64,000 nt of DNA, taken from contig JBCBCY010000008.1 in NCBI GenBank assembly GCA_038530285.1, positions 62,001-126,000 on the forward strand, written 5' to 3'. The DNA comes from JASJAR01 sp038530285. Lineage in GTDB: Bacteria > Pseudomonadota > Alphaproteobacteria > Rhodobacterales > Rhodobacteraceae. Below are positions 50,569 through 59,793 of this stretch, piece by piece. Below the pieces are notes generated by a model, which saw only the letters and a program-made list of their open reading frames with translations, had not been told where the DNA came from and made no database searches. A program made the position numbers and the translations under genes. Every line of letters starts with the position of its first letter. Position 1 is the first letter of the stretch.

Positions 50569-51168
50569 TCAGAACCGGCGGTCTTCTTCCGCCTTGATGG
50601 AAAACAGGCGGGTCGGATACTGCCCGCCAAGTTGCAGGTCCGTGAACCGCAACTGCGTCGTGACCCCGCCACCATCGACCGTGCGCCATCCGACAAGGCG
50701 GATCGGGTCTGCATCGAATTTCAGGTCGATATAGCCCAGTTCCTGCCGTTTGGGGTCTTGCACAATAACCGACGTCGTCTGCCCGTCGAACGAATGCTGG
50801 CGCACCATCGACCGGTTCGCCAGATCGACGTTGCGCTCAAGGATCAGGTTCAAAGGCGTCTGGTTCAGCGGATACCGCTCGGCCTTGCCGAGGTTCGACG
50901 CGCCGTCAAAGATGCCGATCTGGCCGCCTGACGCCAGAACCAGCACGTCCAGGGGTTCGTCGTAGTCAAACCGCATCCGCCCGGGCCGGTGCATCGTCAG
51001 CTTGCCGGTGGACACGGATCCATCCTCGTTCAGCTGGCGAAACTGAGCTTCGGCAGTGGAAATCGCATTCAGATAGGCCGAAATCTGGTTCAACGGGATG
51101 ATGTCGGCGCGCGCCGGACCCGCGGCCAGTGCGGCCGCCGTTGCACCAATGAAGAAACGCCTGTTCAT
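50569..51168 (-). CDS. lolA: outer-membrane lipoprotein carrier LolA
   Basis: A 199-residue periplasmic chaperone that moves lipoproteins from LolCDE to the outer membrane. The signal MNRRFFIGATAAALAAGPARA has a Tat-like RRFFIG; the mature part (IPLNQISAYLNAISTAEAQFRQLNEDGSVSTGKLTMHRPGRMRFDYDEP) is the LolA signature. GGAGGCAGGT directly precedes the ATG at 51168. It follows ftsK by 97 bases, a pairing conserved across proteobacteria. Confidence 0.92.
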   Translation of the reverse strand: MNRRFFIGATAAALAAGPARADIIPLNQISAYLNAISTAEAQFRQLNEDGSVSTGKLTMHRPGRMRFDYDEPLDVLVLASGGQIGIFDGASNLGKAERYPLNQTPLNLILERNVDLANRSMVRQHSFDGQTTSVIVQDPKRQELGYIDLKFDADPIRLVGWRTVDGGGVTTQLRFTDLQLGGQYPTRLFSIKAEEDRRF

Positions 51169-51265
51169 ACCTGCCTCCGGGTGTTTCGGACGATATAGGT
51201 ACAGATTGACCGGCCTGCCATCGCTAGGCGATAACAGGTCGCCGATCGGCGGTTTTCTGGGGTGC

Positions 51266-53977
51266 CTACTGTGGTTCCGGCACCAGAATCTCGCGCTTGC
51301 CCACGTGGTTGGCGGGGCTGACAAGGCCGTTGTCTTCCATCTGTTCAACCAGACGCGCGGCCTTGTTGTAGCCGATTGCCAGTTTGCGCTGGATGTAACT
51401 GGTCGAACATTTGCGGTCCTGAATGACGATCTGCACCGCCTGGTCATAAAGCGCATCCTCGCCATCGGTGTTGCCACCCAGACCCAGAACCGCGTCAATA
51501 TCGGTTTGGCTGTCGTCAGCCGGCCCTTCAACCACGCTGCCCACATAGTCGGGCGGCCCATAGGCTTTCAGGAAGTTGACGATCTCTTCAACCTCTTCAT
51601 CGGACACAAACGGCCCATGGACGCGGGTAATCTTCGCCCCGCCTGCCATGTACAGCATATCGCCCATGCCCAGAAGCTGTTCCGCCCCCTGTTCGCCCAG
51701 GATCGTGCGGCTGTCGATCTTGCCGGTCACCTGGAACGAAATCCGCGTGGGGAAGTTCGCCTTGATCGTGCCGGTGATCACATCAACCGACGGGCGCTGC
51801 GTGGCCATGATCAGGTGAATGCCTGACGCCCGCGCCATTTGTGCCAGCCGCTGAATGCAGGCTTCGATTTCCTTGCCCGCGACCATCATCAGGTCGGCCA
51901 TCTCATCAACAATGACGACGATGAAGGGCATCTTTTCGGGCGCGAATTCTTCGGTTTCAAACACCGGATCGCCGGTTTCATCGTCAAAGCCCGTTTGCAC
52001 GGTGCGGCTGAACATCTCATCCTTGGCCAAGGCATCGGCCACACGGCCGTTGTAGCCTTCGATGTTGCGCACACCCATTTTCGACATCTTGCGGTAGCGT
52101 TCTTCCATCTCGCCCACGACCCATTTCAGGGCCACAACCGCCTTTTTGGGGTCGGTGACAACGGGGGACAAAAGGTGCGGGATCCCGTCATAAACGGAAA
52201 GTTCCAGCATCTTTGGGTCGATCATGATCAACCGGCATTCTTCCGGCGTCAGCTTATACAAAAGCGACATGATCATCGTGTTGATCGCCACCGATTTGCC
52301 CGACCCGGTGGTCCCGGCAATCAGCAGGTGGGGCATTTTCGCAAGGTTCGCGATCACCGGTTCCCCGCCGATGTCCTTGCCCAGGGCCAGGGGCAGCTTG
52401 TGGTGCCCATCGTCGTAATCGCGCGACGACAAAATCTCGCGCAGCACCACTTTCTCGCGCCGCTCATTGGGCAGTTCAATCCCGATCACCGACCGGCCCG
52501 GCACGGTGGACACCCGCGCCGACAGCGCCGACATCGACCGGGCGATATCATCCGACAGCCCGATCACGCGGGACGCTTTCAGGCCCGGGGCCGGTTCAAG
52601 TTCGTACATCGTGACAACGGGGCCGGGGCGGACCGATACGATCTCGCCGCGCACGCCGTAGTCATCCAGAACGTTTTCAAGCATGCGCGCGTTTTCTTCC
52701 AGTGCGGCATCGGACAATTCGTGGCGTTCAATCCGCTGGTGATCTTCCAACAACGCCAGGGGCGGCAGATCGAAGGTGCGGTCGGTGTCGTCAAAGGCAA
52801 ACTGCGGCTGCGCTTCGGCTTTCGCGCGGGCAGAGACCTTCACCTTGGGCTTGGGGTGTTCGACCACGGCTTTGGGTTCTGGCGTGGCACTGCGCGACGA
52901 CCCGAAAGACGGGGCAAGGGGCACCACACCGGTCACCAATTCAGGTTCCGGCATCGGCTGGTCTTCCAGCGCGATGTGGTCGGCTCCGTCCAAAATCATT
53001 GGCTGGGGCCCGCGCGGGTGGCGGGCCAAGGGCGGTTCAGCCCGCAGGCTGCGGTCACGCGACCGGATCACATCGGCAATCCGCGCTTTGATGCGGGCGT
53101 CTTCCTCGGTGTTTTCAACCACAGCCTCGTCTTCGACGGGCGCGCGCTTCAACAGCCCCGGCAGCTTTGCCAAAAGCCCAGGCTCAGCCGCTTGGTCCAG
53201 TGTTTCAACGGGCGGTTCGGCCCGGCGCATGGGCGCGGGTTCTGGGGCGGCTGCCGCCATGGCACGGCGTTCTGACCGGCGCTCAGACTGGCGCGCCATC
53301 ATGCCCGCCCCACCGCGGATCGCACCTTTTGCGCCGCGGCCCAGCAAGGCCAGGATAACGGCGTAGACCATCACGCAGCCGCGGACCAGAAACCCTGCGT
53401 AGGCCCAGAGTTCTGCGCGTGTGAACCCCAGGACAAAGGCGCCCATCGTGGCAGCCCCCACAAAGGTCAGGCCTGACATCACTTTCAAACCAAGCCCCGC
53501 GCTGACCGGAGCCACACCCAGCACGGCCCCAAGCACGGTGTCGCCAAAGAGCCCACCAAGGCCGAACGAATGGCCCCAATCGGCCCCCGGCACATGGGTT
53601 GACGCATAGACTGCGACCAATGCCACCCCGATGGGTGCAAAGATCAACCGGCCCGCCCAGCGGTCCGCCCCGTTATGGAACACAAACCGTGCACCCCAGA
53701 CCACAAGCACCGCAGCAATCGCCCAGGATGCGACGCCGATGATCACATGCAGGGGCGACGCAATCGCGGCACCAATGCGCCCCAGCCAGTTCGATGCGGG
53801 CTCATCGGTGACCGACAACCAGCTGGGGTCGTCAGGACTGTAGGACCAGACAAGTGCTCCAACCGCGACCCCCAGGGCGATCAGCGCCATGCCGATCAAC
53901 TCACGCCCGCGCCGCTCGATCACTTCTGCGGTATCGGCATCAAACAGCGGGTCTCTGGGTCGGGTCGTCATGGCCAT
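51266..53977 (-). CDS. ftsK: DNA translocase FtsK
   Basis: A 903-residue septal DNA pump. Four to five N-terminal membrane spans cover about residues 28-215, then a Pro/Ala/Glu-rich linker. The motor follows: LLIAGTTGSGKSVAINTMI is Walker A, PFIVVIVDEMADLMM Walker B, and RASGIHLIMATQRPSVDVITG the helix after it. The C-terminal gamma domain (DRKCSTSYIQRKLAIGYNKAARLVEQMEDNG) binds KOPS. GAGGAAAAAAGCC precedes tandem ATGs at 53977 and 53971. It lies 11 bases after the aminotransferase gene, before lolA. Confidence 0.95.
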   Translation of the reverse strand: MAMTTRPRDPLFDADTAEVIERRGRELIGMALIALGVAVGALVWSYSPDDPSWLSVTDEPASNWLGRIGAAIASPLHVIIGVASWAIAAVLVVWGARFVFHNGADRWAGRLIFAPIGVALVAVYASTHVPGADWGHSFGLGGLFGDTVLGAVLGVAPVSAGLGLKVMSGLTFVGAATMGAFVLGFTRAELWAYAGFLVRGCVMVYAVILALLGRGAKGAIRGGAGMMARQSERRSERRAMAAAAPEPAPMRRAEPPVETLDQAAEPGLLAKLPGLLKRAPVEDEAVVENTEEDARIKARIADVIRSRDRSLRAEPPLARHPRGPQPMILDGADHIALEDQPMPEPELVTGVVPLAPSFGSSRSATPEPKAVVEHPKPKVKVSARAKAEAQPQFAFDDTDRTFDLPPLALLEDHQRIERHELSDAALEENARMLENVLDDYGVRGEIVSVRPGPVVTMYELEPAPGLKASRVIGLSDDIARSMSALSARVSTVPGRSVIGIELPNERREKVVLREILSSRDYDDGHHKLPLALGKDIGGEPVIANLAKMPHLLIAGTTGSGKSVAINTMIMSLLYKLTPEECRLIMIDPKMLELSVYDGIPHLLSPVVTDPKKAVVALKWVVGEMEERYRKMSKMGVRNIEGYNGRVADALAKDEMFSRTVQTGFDDETGDPVFETEEFAPEKMPFIVVIVDEMADLMMVAGKEIEACIQRLAQMARASGIHLIMATQRPSVDVITGTIKANFPTRISFQVTGKIDSRTILGEQGAEQLLGMGDMLYMAGGAKITRVHGPFVSDEEVEEIVNFLKAYGPPDYVGSVVEGPADDSQTDIDAVLGLGGNTDGEDALYDQAVQIVIQDRKCSTSYIQRKLAIGYNKAARLVEQMEDNGLVSPANHVGKREILVPEPQ

Positions 53978-53988
53978 GGCTTTTTTCC

Positions 53989-55158
53989 TCACTGGTAGAG
54001 ACAGTCGCGGATCTTTGTCAGTCCGCTTTTGGTTTCGTCTTCGGGCGTCACCAAAGCGACGCGAATATAGGGTTTGCCGGGGTTTCCCGCGCCGGTATCG
54101 CGGGCAAAATAGGCGCCGGGCATGACGCGCACGCCGGTCTGTGTCCAAAGCTTCAGGGCGGCGGTCTCGCCATCACCCACAGGCAGCCACAAAAAGAACC
54201 CGGCCTCAGGCGCGCCGGCGCCGTCGATCCCGGCGAACACCTCATCAGCAATGTCGTATTTCGCCTGATAGCGCGCACGGCTTTCATCGACATGGCGCTC
54301 GTCCGCCCAGGCGGCTTCGGCGCCGCGCATCAAGGGCAGGGGCAAAGGCGCACCGGCATAGGCGCGCAACCGGCGCAGGCGTTTCATGGTCTCAGGGCCC
54401 GTGGCCACAAAGCCCGACCGCAACCCCGGCAGGTTTGACCGTTTGGACAGCGAATGAAACACCGCCACGCGTTCGGGATCCGCACCCGCTTCCAGCGCGC
54501 CTGATGGCGGCGCGGTCCGCCAAATCTCGGAATAGCATTCGTCGGCAAAGACCCGGAAATCATGGCGTTCGGCCAGCGCCATCAGATCCGCCCAATAGGC
54601 AGGGGTCGCCACGGCCCCTTGCGGATTTGAAGGCGAGCACAAATACGCCACCGCCACCCGGTCCAGAAGGGCAGGGTCCAGCGCGGTGTAATCGGGCAGA
54701 AACCCGGTCGCCGCCGTTGCGGGCACAAAGATCGGTTCAGCCCCGGCGGCCAGCGCGGCCACCGCATAGACCTGGTAAAACGGGTTGGGGATCAAGACGG
54801 CGGGTCGCTGGCCGTTCTTTTGTTCAGGACAAAGCGCCAGTGCGGCGTTGAACAAACCTTCGCGCGTGCCGTTCAGCGCCATGATTTGTGTGGCCGGATC
54901 TACCTTTGCCCCATAGCGGCGCGCCAGCCAGGCCGCGATATTGCTCAGCAATTCCGGCGTGCCATCGTTGGGGGGGTACTTGGCAAACTCGCCGGCATGG
55001 GCGGCAACGGCATCGAGCACAGGCTGCGGCATGGCATGGCGCGGCTCACCGATGGTCATGGCCACGACCTCGCCGCCGGGCGCATGCCCGTCCAAAAGCG
55101 CCCGCAAACGCGGAAACGCATACTCTGGTAGGTCCGAAAACCGCTCAGGGTAATCCAT
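53989..55158 (-). CDS. class I/II aminotransferase, DapC-like
   Basis: A 389-residue PLP enzyme. YLCSPSNPQGAV, FRVFADECYSEIW and VFHSLSKRSNLPGLRSGF carry the PLP contacts, with the Schiff-base Lys in SLSKRSN. The sequence, with SKRSNLPGLRSGFVAG-like wording, resembles N-succinyldiaminopimelate aminotransferase (DapC). That would place it in lysine and peptidoglycan-precursor synthesis, but related aminotransferases cannot be excluded. GAGGCAG precedes the ATG at 55158. It is 11 bases upstream of ftsK. Confidence 0.85.
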   Translation of the reverse strand: MDYPERFSDLPEYAFPRLRALLDGHAPGGEVVAMTIGEPRHAMPQPVLDAVAAHAGEFAKYPPNDGTPELLSNIAAWLARRYGAKVDPATQIMALNGTREGLFNAALALCPEQKNGQRPAVLIPNPFYQVYAVAALAAGAEPIFVPATAATGFLPDYTALDPALLDRVAVAYLCSPSNPQGAVATPAYWADLMALAERHDFRVFADECYSEIWRTAPPSGALEAGADPERVAVFHSLSKRSNLPGLRSGFVATGPETMKRLRRLRAYAGAPLPLPLMRGAEAAWADERHVDESRARYQAKYDIADEVFAGIDGAGAPEAGFFLWLPVGDGETAALKLWTQTGVRVMPGAYFARDTGAGNPGKPYIRVALVTPEDETKSGLTKIRDCLYQ

Positions 55159-55276
55159 TACTGCCTCAGTGCCCGGGGTCATTGCGCCCCGTTTCGCATC
55201 ACCCTAGCCCAGGGCCGCCCCATGCGTCCAGAATTTCAACATGGATACGGGGGTTTGTCGGCGCGCGTTGTGGCTT

Positions 55277-56599
55277 TTAGGACAAGGCGCGTTCTGCCGC
55301 GACCCCCAGACGCAGAATGCGCCCCTCATCCCCGGCCGCCCCTTGCAGCAATACCCCGACCGATGGGGTCCCGCTGGGCACCGTCAGGCCGCACAACCCC
55401 AACAGGCTGCCGACGCGCGTGTTGCGCAGCGCCAGAAGGTTTGCGCGCGCATATATCGCGTCATCGGCCAGCAAAGGGGCTGTCTTGGGCGGCAGGATCG
55501 GGCAGGTCGGCAAGATCACCGCGTCATACCCTGCCGTGGCCGCCGCATATTCCGTCCGCAGCCTGTTCAGACGCTGCCAGCCCGCCACATAGTCCTTGGC
55601 CGACATTTCGGCCCCGCTGCGAAAGCGCTCCAGGATCTGGGGGAACATGACATCCGGGTTCGCTTCAATCGTCGCGGCCCAGGTGCCGTAGGCTTCGGGC
55701 GCAAAGAGTGTGGACAGCTCCAGCGCCTGGTCCACGCAAGACAACGCGGCATGTTCCAAACTGGCACCCGCCGCAGACAGCCGCGACAGCGCGGTCTCAT
55801 AGGCAGGCCCAACCGCGCTGTCCAAATCATTTAGCACCGTGCCTTTCAGCACCAGAAACCGTGCGCCGCTGAGATCGCAGGATTTAAGGTCGGTGGTCGG
55901 CCCGCCGAGCGCGGTAAAGCCCATGGCGGCATCTTCTACGGATCGGGCAATCGGCCCTGCGGTGTCAAACTTCGGGCAAAGCGGCACGATCCCATCGCTC
56001 GGGTGGCGCCCATGTGTCGTCTTCAGCCCCACAAGATCGTTCCACGCGGCAGGAATGCGCACCGACCCGGCTGTGTCCGACCCAATCGCTAGCGGGGCCA
56101 GCCCATACGCCACGGACGCGGCCGCCCCGGATGACGACCCGCCCGGCAGCGCATCGGGGTCATGGATATTGGGCGGCGTGGCCGTGACCGGGTTCAAGCC
56201 CAATCCGGAAAACGCAAGTTCGGACATATGCGTTTTGCCCAACGACACCAGCCCGCGCGCGGCAGCCTGGGCCACCACGGTTGCGTCAGCCGACGGGACC
56301 CGGCCGTCCAGCAGCATCGATCCCGCTTGGGTGGCGCATCCGGCGGTATCAAACAGGTCCTTCCAGGACACAGGCACACCGTCGAGCGGGCCGCGCCGCG
56401 TCCCGGCTTTGGCACGACCGCGTGCGGCGTCAGCCTCGGCCAGGGCACGCTCGGGCATGGTACGCGCATAGATCCGGCCGCTCATCGGATGGCGGGCAAT
56501 GGCGTCAAGGACGCTTTCGGTCAGCGTGACGGGGTCAAGGTCCCCGGCTTCGATCTGACGCCCCAATTCGGCAGCGTTCGTGGTCAAGAGATCCGCCAT
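55277..56599 (-). CDS. amidase signature family protein
   Basis: A 440-residue amidase. The Ser-cisSer-Lys triad is visible: VSWKDLFDTAG has Lys, and LPGGSSSGAAASVAYGLAPLAIGSDTAGSVRIPAAW has the GGSSSG motif and the nucleophile in SDTAGS. It may hydrolyse small amides; GatA function is unlikely without GatB/C neighbours. The ATG at 56599 begins ADLLTTNAAELG; the longer frame extends into the divergent hydroxylase gene. The two starts are 70 bases apart. Confidence 0.85.
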   Translation of the reverse strand: MADLLTTNAAELGRQIEAGDLDPVTLTESVLDAIARHPMSGRIYARTMPERALAEADAARGRAKAGTRRGPLDGVPVSWKDLFDTAGCATQAGSMLLDGRVPSADATVVAQAAARGLVSLGKTHMSELAFSGLGLNPVTATPPNIHDPDALPGGSSSGAAASVAYGLAPLAIGSDTAGSVRIPAAWNDLVGLKTTHGRHPSDGIVPLCPKFDTAGPIARSVEDAAMGFTALGGPTTDLKSCDLSGARFLVLKGTVLNDLDSAVGPAYETALSRLSAAGASLEHAALSCVDQALELSTLFAPEAYGTWAATIEANPDVMFPQILERFRSGAEMSAKDYVAGWQRLNRLRTEYAAATAGYDAVILPTCPILPPKTAPLLADDAIYARANLLALRNTRVGSLLGLCGLTVPSGTPSVGVLLQGAAGDEGRILRLGVAAERALS

Positions 56600-56669
56600 C
56601 ACAGCTATTTCCCAAAAAGCGACTGCATGTCCTATCGACAATGTCGCGCAAAAGAACAAGTTGCGCAGC

Positions 56670-57896
56670 ATGGATATCTCGACCGATGTATTGATCGCTG
56701 GCGGTGGCTTGAACGGCGCCACACTGGCACTGGCGCTGGCGCAAGCGGGCCTCAGCGTGGCGATTGCCGACCCCAAACCAGTGGCTGTGCGAAAGCGTGC
56801 GGGCTTTGACGGGCGGTCTTACGCCATGGCGGTCGCGTCGCAGCGCATGCTTGCAGCCCTTAGTCTTTGGGACACGCTTGCAGACAAGGCGCAGCCGATC
56901 CTGGAGATCAAAGTCTCTGATGGTCGGCCGGGGCAGGGGCCGTCCCCCTTCGTTTTGGAATTCGATCACGCCGAACTCGAAGAAGGCCCCATGGGGCATT
57001 TGGTTGAAGACCGCCACCTGCGCCCGGCATTGTTGGCGGCCGTCCAGGCGCAGGACCCGATCACCCGCCTTGATGGTCTGGCCGTCACCGACCACGCGGC
57101 CGTACCCGGCGGTGTCACCGCCACCCTGTCAGATGGGCGCCAGGTGACAGCGCGGTGTCTGGTGGCCGCAGATGGGCGCGAAAGCCCGACCCGTGCACGC
57201 GCCGGGATCAAACGGGTGGCGTGGACCTATGGACAAACAGCCCTGGTCTGCGCGATCGGTCACGAAAAGGACCATCACGGCATCGCCCAGCAGTTTTTCA
57301 TGCCGTCGGGTCCGCTGGCGCTGTTGCCGCTGAAGGGCAAGGTGGCATCCATCGTCTGGACCGAACAGACTGAGGCCGCCGCGCGGATCAATGCGCTTGA
57401 TGATGCGGGCTATCTGGCGGAGCTTCGCCCTCGGTTTGGGTCCTTTCTGGGTGAGATTACGTTGAAAGGGGCGCGTTATACCTACCCGCTTGGCCTGTCG
57501 CTGGCCCAAAGCTTCACCGCCGAGCGTGTCGCGCTGATCGGCGATGCTGCCCACGGGGTCCACCCGATTGCCGGGCAGGGCCTGAATGCGGGGCTTCGCG
57601 ATGTGGCCGCGCTGGCACAGGTTCTGGTCGAAGCCCACCGGCGCGGCGAAGATATGGGGCGGCCGGACGTGCTGGAGCGCTACCAGCTTTGGCGGCGGTT
57701 CGATGCCACGGCCCTGGCCATCGCGACAGATGGGTTCAACAGGCTGTTTTCAAATGACAACGCGGTGCTTCGGCTTGGCCGTGACCTGGGGCTTGGCCTG
57801 GTCGGAAACTTGCCCAAACTCCGCCGGGGTTTCATGCGCGAAGCCGCTGGCGTCACGGGGGCCCTTCCGCGTTTGGCGCAGGGCCTGTCGATCTAG
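56670..57896 (+). CDS. UbiH/UbiF-type FAD-dependent hydroxylase
   Basis: A 408-residue flavoprotein monooxygenase of ubiquinone synthesis. The FAD motif VLIAGGGLNGATLALALAQAG is at the N-terminus, the DG motif appears as CLVAADGRESPTRARAGI, and GDAAHGVHPIAGQGLNAGLRDVAAL is the C-terminal FAD/UbiH signature. Which ring position it hydroxylates (C-4, C-5 or C-6) is not evident; alphaproteobacteria often use a broad-range UbiL. The ATG at 56670 precedes the FAD motif. It is convergent with the Trm112-like gene. Confidence 0.88.
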   Translation: MDISTDVLIAGGGLNGATLALALAQAGLSVAIADPKPVAVRKRAGFDGRSYAMAVASQRMLAALSLWDTLADKAQPILEIKVSDGRPGQGPSPFVLEFDHAELEEGPMGHLVEDRHLRPALLAAVQAQDPITRLDGLAVTDHAAVPGGVTATLSDGRQVTARCLVAADGRESPTRARAGIKRVAWTYGQTALVCAIGHEKDHHGIAQQFFMPSGPLALLPLKGKVASIVWTEQTEAAARINALDDAGYLAELRPRFGSFLGEITLKGARYTYPLGLSLAQSFTAERVALIGDAAHGVHPIAGQGLNAGLRDVAALAQVLVEAHRRGEDMGRPDVLERYQLWRRFDATALAIATDGFNRLFSNDNAVLRLGRDLGLGLVGNLPKLRRGFMREAAGVTGALPRLAQGLSI

Positions 57897-57903
57897 GCGG
57901 GCC

Positions 57904-57948
57904 AAATTTCTGATCTCAGAAATTTCCCAAGATTTTTGAAAAAATCTT
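57904..57948. terminator. two AT-rich palindromes between convergent genes
   Basis: AAATTTCTGA/TCAGAAATTT form a perfect inverted repeat with a 2-bp centre at 57904-57925. AAGATTTTT/AAAAATCTT follow at 57929-57948, also with a 2-bp centre. They lie between the convergent hydroxylase (stop 57896) and the Trm112-like gene (stop 57956). Both are symmetric, so they could serve as bidirectional terminators; the T-runs lie inside the stems rather than after them. Confidence 0.55.
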
Positions 57949-57955
57949 CCCGCGC

Positions 57956-58141
57956 TCAGTCGAGTTTGCGCGCCTCGTCAGCCAGCATCACCGGAATGCC
58001 ATTGCGAATGGGATAGGCCAGATGGGCGGCGTTTGAAATCAGTTCGCCCGCCTCACGGTCAAGAGTCAGCGGCGCCCGGGTTTCCGGACACACCAGCGCT
58101 TCGAGCATCTTGCGCTCCCAATCTGGGGGGGCCGCGCTCAT
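57956..58141 (-). CDS. Trm112-like (UPF0434) small protein
   Basis: A 61-residue Trm112p-like protein. KMLEALVCPETRAPLTLDREAGELISNAAHLAYPIRNGIPVML is the family core. Classical zinc members have two cysteine pairs; only one Cys is present here, as in many alphaproteobacterial members, so metal binding is doubtful. Related proteins activate methyltransferases. Its start overlaps the stop of the Lon-N gene as ATGA. Confidence 0.85.
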   Translation of the reverse strand: MSAAPPDWERKMLEALVCPETRAPLTLDREAGELISNAAHLAYPIRNGIPVMLADEARKLD

Positions 58142-58788
58142 TGCATCATCTCTTCGTTGGACCCGCCCCGCAGGCCAAATTCGATCAAGGTCACCAGGGT
58201 CTCGCGCCGGGTGACAAGCGAAGGCGCTTCAAGAAGGGCCTGTTTGTCCTCAGGCTCAAACGGGCACAGCATCGACAGCGAGTTGATCAGCAATTCGTCT
58301 TCCGCTCCGCTGAGGCTTTCCCAATCCGTCGACAGCCCCTGGGCTTCGAAGAACCGTTCCAGAAGCGGCATGAAATCGTCCCGCGAAAAGCCGCCGTCGG
58401 TTTCAGCAGCCCCCAGATCGCGATGAAAGGGCGTCCAGTCCACGGTGCAGCGTCGGTACGGCGCGAAGCCTTCAACTTCGGACGTGATCTTGTAGCGCGA
58501 CACCCCAGAGAGCGTCACCATATAGCGGCCATCTTCGGTTTCCGAAAATCCCGTCAGTCGACCCGCACAGCCGATGGTCTGCAGCTTCACCTCGTTCGTA
58601 CCGGGCACTTCGCGCGGTTGGATCATCCCGATCAACCGGTGAGAGGTCTTCATCGTGTCATCGAGCATCGCCAGGTAGCGCGGCTCGAATATGTGCAACG
58701 GCAAGCGTGCCCGCGGCAAAAGCAGGGCCCCGGGCAATGGAAAAACCGGGATCGTGTCGGGCAAATCGGCTGCGGCAATCATTGACAT
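58138..58788 (-). CDS. LON peptidase N-terminal (substrate-binding) domain protein
   Basis: A 216-residue stand-alone Lon N-domain: DTIPVFPLPGALLLPRARLPLHIFEPRYLAMLDD and GFAPYRRCTVDW. The ATPase and protease parts of Lon are absent. These proteins may sort substrates or act independently; the function is unknown. The ATG at 58788 starts SMIAAADLP. It is coupled to the Trm112-like gene and follows the CnoX-like gene by 21 bases. Confidence 0.88.
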   Translation of the reverse strand: MSMIAAADLPDTIPVFPLPGALLLPRARLPLHIFEPRYLAMLDDTMKTSHRLIGMIQPREVPGTNEVKLQTIGCAGRLTGFSETEDGRYMVTLSGVSRYKITSEVEGFAPYRRCTVDWTPFHRDLGAAETDGGFSRDDFMPLLERFFEAQGLSTDWESLSGAEDELLINSLSMLCPFEPEDKQALLEAPSLVTRRETLVTLIEFGLRGGSNEEMMQ

Positions 58789-58809
58789 GGACCTAGGCCG
58801 CAATGGCGA

Positions 58810-59715
58810 TCAGGCAAATATCATCGATGACAGCTTGCGCCGCCCGTTCAGCGCAATCGGATCCTTGGCGGACAAAGCCTCAAAGATCGTGAAAAGCTGG
58901 GTTTTGGCTGCCCCGTCATTCCAGTCGCGGTCCCGGCGGAAAAGCTCCAACAACTCTGCGACCGCCTCTTCGGTGTCGCCGGCGGCCTGAAGCGCGGCCG
59001 AAAGATCAAACCGAGCTTGATGATCGTCGGGGTTGGCCAGAACGGCGGCTTTAAGCTCGTTCACGGGCCCTGCATTTTCCGCCTGACGCGCCAGTTCGAT
59101 CTGGGCGGCCGCCGCTTCGAGTTCGGGCGCACCAACGATGTCTTCGGGGGCCTGGGCCAGAAGGGTTTCGGCCTGGTCCAACTGGTCAGCGGCGATATGC
59201 GCGCGCACCAACCCGCCATAGGCGGCCGCGTTCTTGGGGTCTTCGCCCAGGATGGCCGCAAAGGTTTGGGCGGCATCACTGGCGGCCCCTGCCGCAAGCA
59301 TCTCTTCGGCCGCCTCAATCGCTTCGCCAAGCCCGCCGTCGCCGGCGAGAGCTGCGACCTTGTCGACAAAGGCCTGAACTTCGGACGCAGGCAGCGCCCC
59401 TTGAAACGCGTCAACAGGCTGGCCTTGCCAAAACGCATAGACCGTCGGGATCGACTGAACCCGCAATTGCCCCGCGATCATCTGGTTTTCATCGACATTG
59501 ACCTTGGCCAGGCGCACTTTGCCGTTTGCCGCTGTCACCGCGCCTTCGATCGCGGGGGTCAGCTGTTTGCATGGGCCGCACCAGGGCGCCCAGAAATCCA
59601 CGATCACCGGCACCTCTTTTGAGGCTTCGATCACATCGACCATGAACGTCTCTTCGCCCACATCCTTGATCAGATCGGCGGCAGGGGCAGGCGCGTTGGT
59701 TCCAAGCTCAAGCAT
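58810..59715 (-). CDS. CnoX/YbbN-like thioredoxin with TPR-like domain
   Basis: A 301-residue protein. Residues 15-125 are a thioredoxin domain with VDFWAPWCGPCKQL (Cys46, Cys49). The rest is helical, Ala/Glu-rich and TPR-like (AAAYGGLVRAHIAADQLDQAETLLAQAPEDI), as in CnoX chaperedoxins that protect proteins during oxidative (hypochlorite) stress and hand them to DnaK or GroEL. Unlike E. coli CnoX the active site is a full WCGPC. It sits with a Lon-N protein in one leftward run, consistent with proteostasis. Confidence 0.88.
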   Translation of the reverse strand: MLELGTNAPAPAADLIKDVGEETFMVDVIEASKEVPVIVDFWAPWCGPCKQLTPAIEGAVTAANGKVRLAKVNVDENQMIAGQLRVQSIPTVYAFWQGQPVDAFQGALPASEVQAFVDKVAALAGDGGLGEAIEAAEEMLAAGAASDAAQTFAAILGEDPKNAAAYGGLVRAHIAADQLDQAETLLAQAPEDIVGAPELEAAAAQIELARQAENAGPVNELKAAVLANPDDHQARFDLSAALQAAGDTEEAVAELLELFRRDRDWNDGAAKTQLFTIFEALSAKDPIALNGRRKLSSMIFA

Positions 59716-59793
59716 TCTGTGTCCTCAAGGGCAAAACTACGCGTCTATATGAGGGCTGCAGACCAAAAGTCCAAGGCCCGCAATGCGTCGGGT

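Noticed and set aside
51839..53275. 478-residue open frame antisense to ftsK
   Set aside because: Composition is His/Arg/Phe-rich with no motifs; ftsK itself is complete and well conserved.
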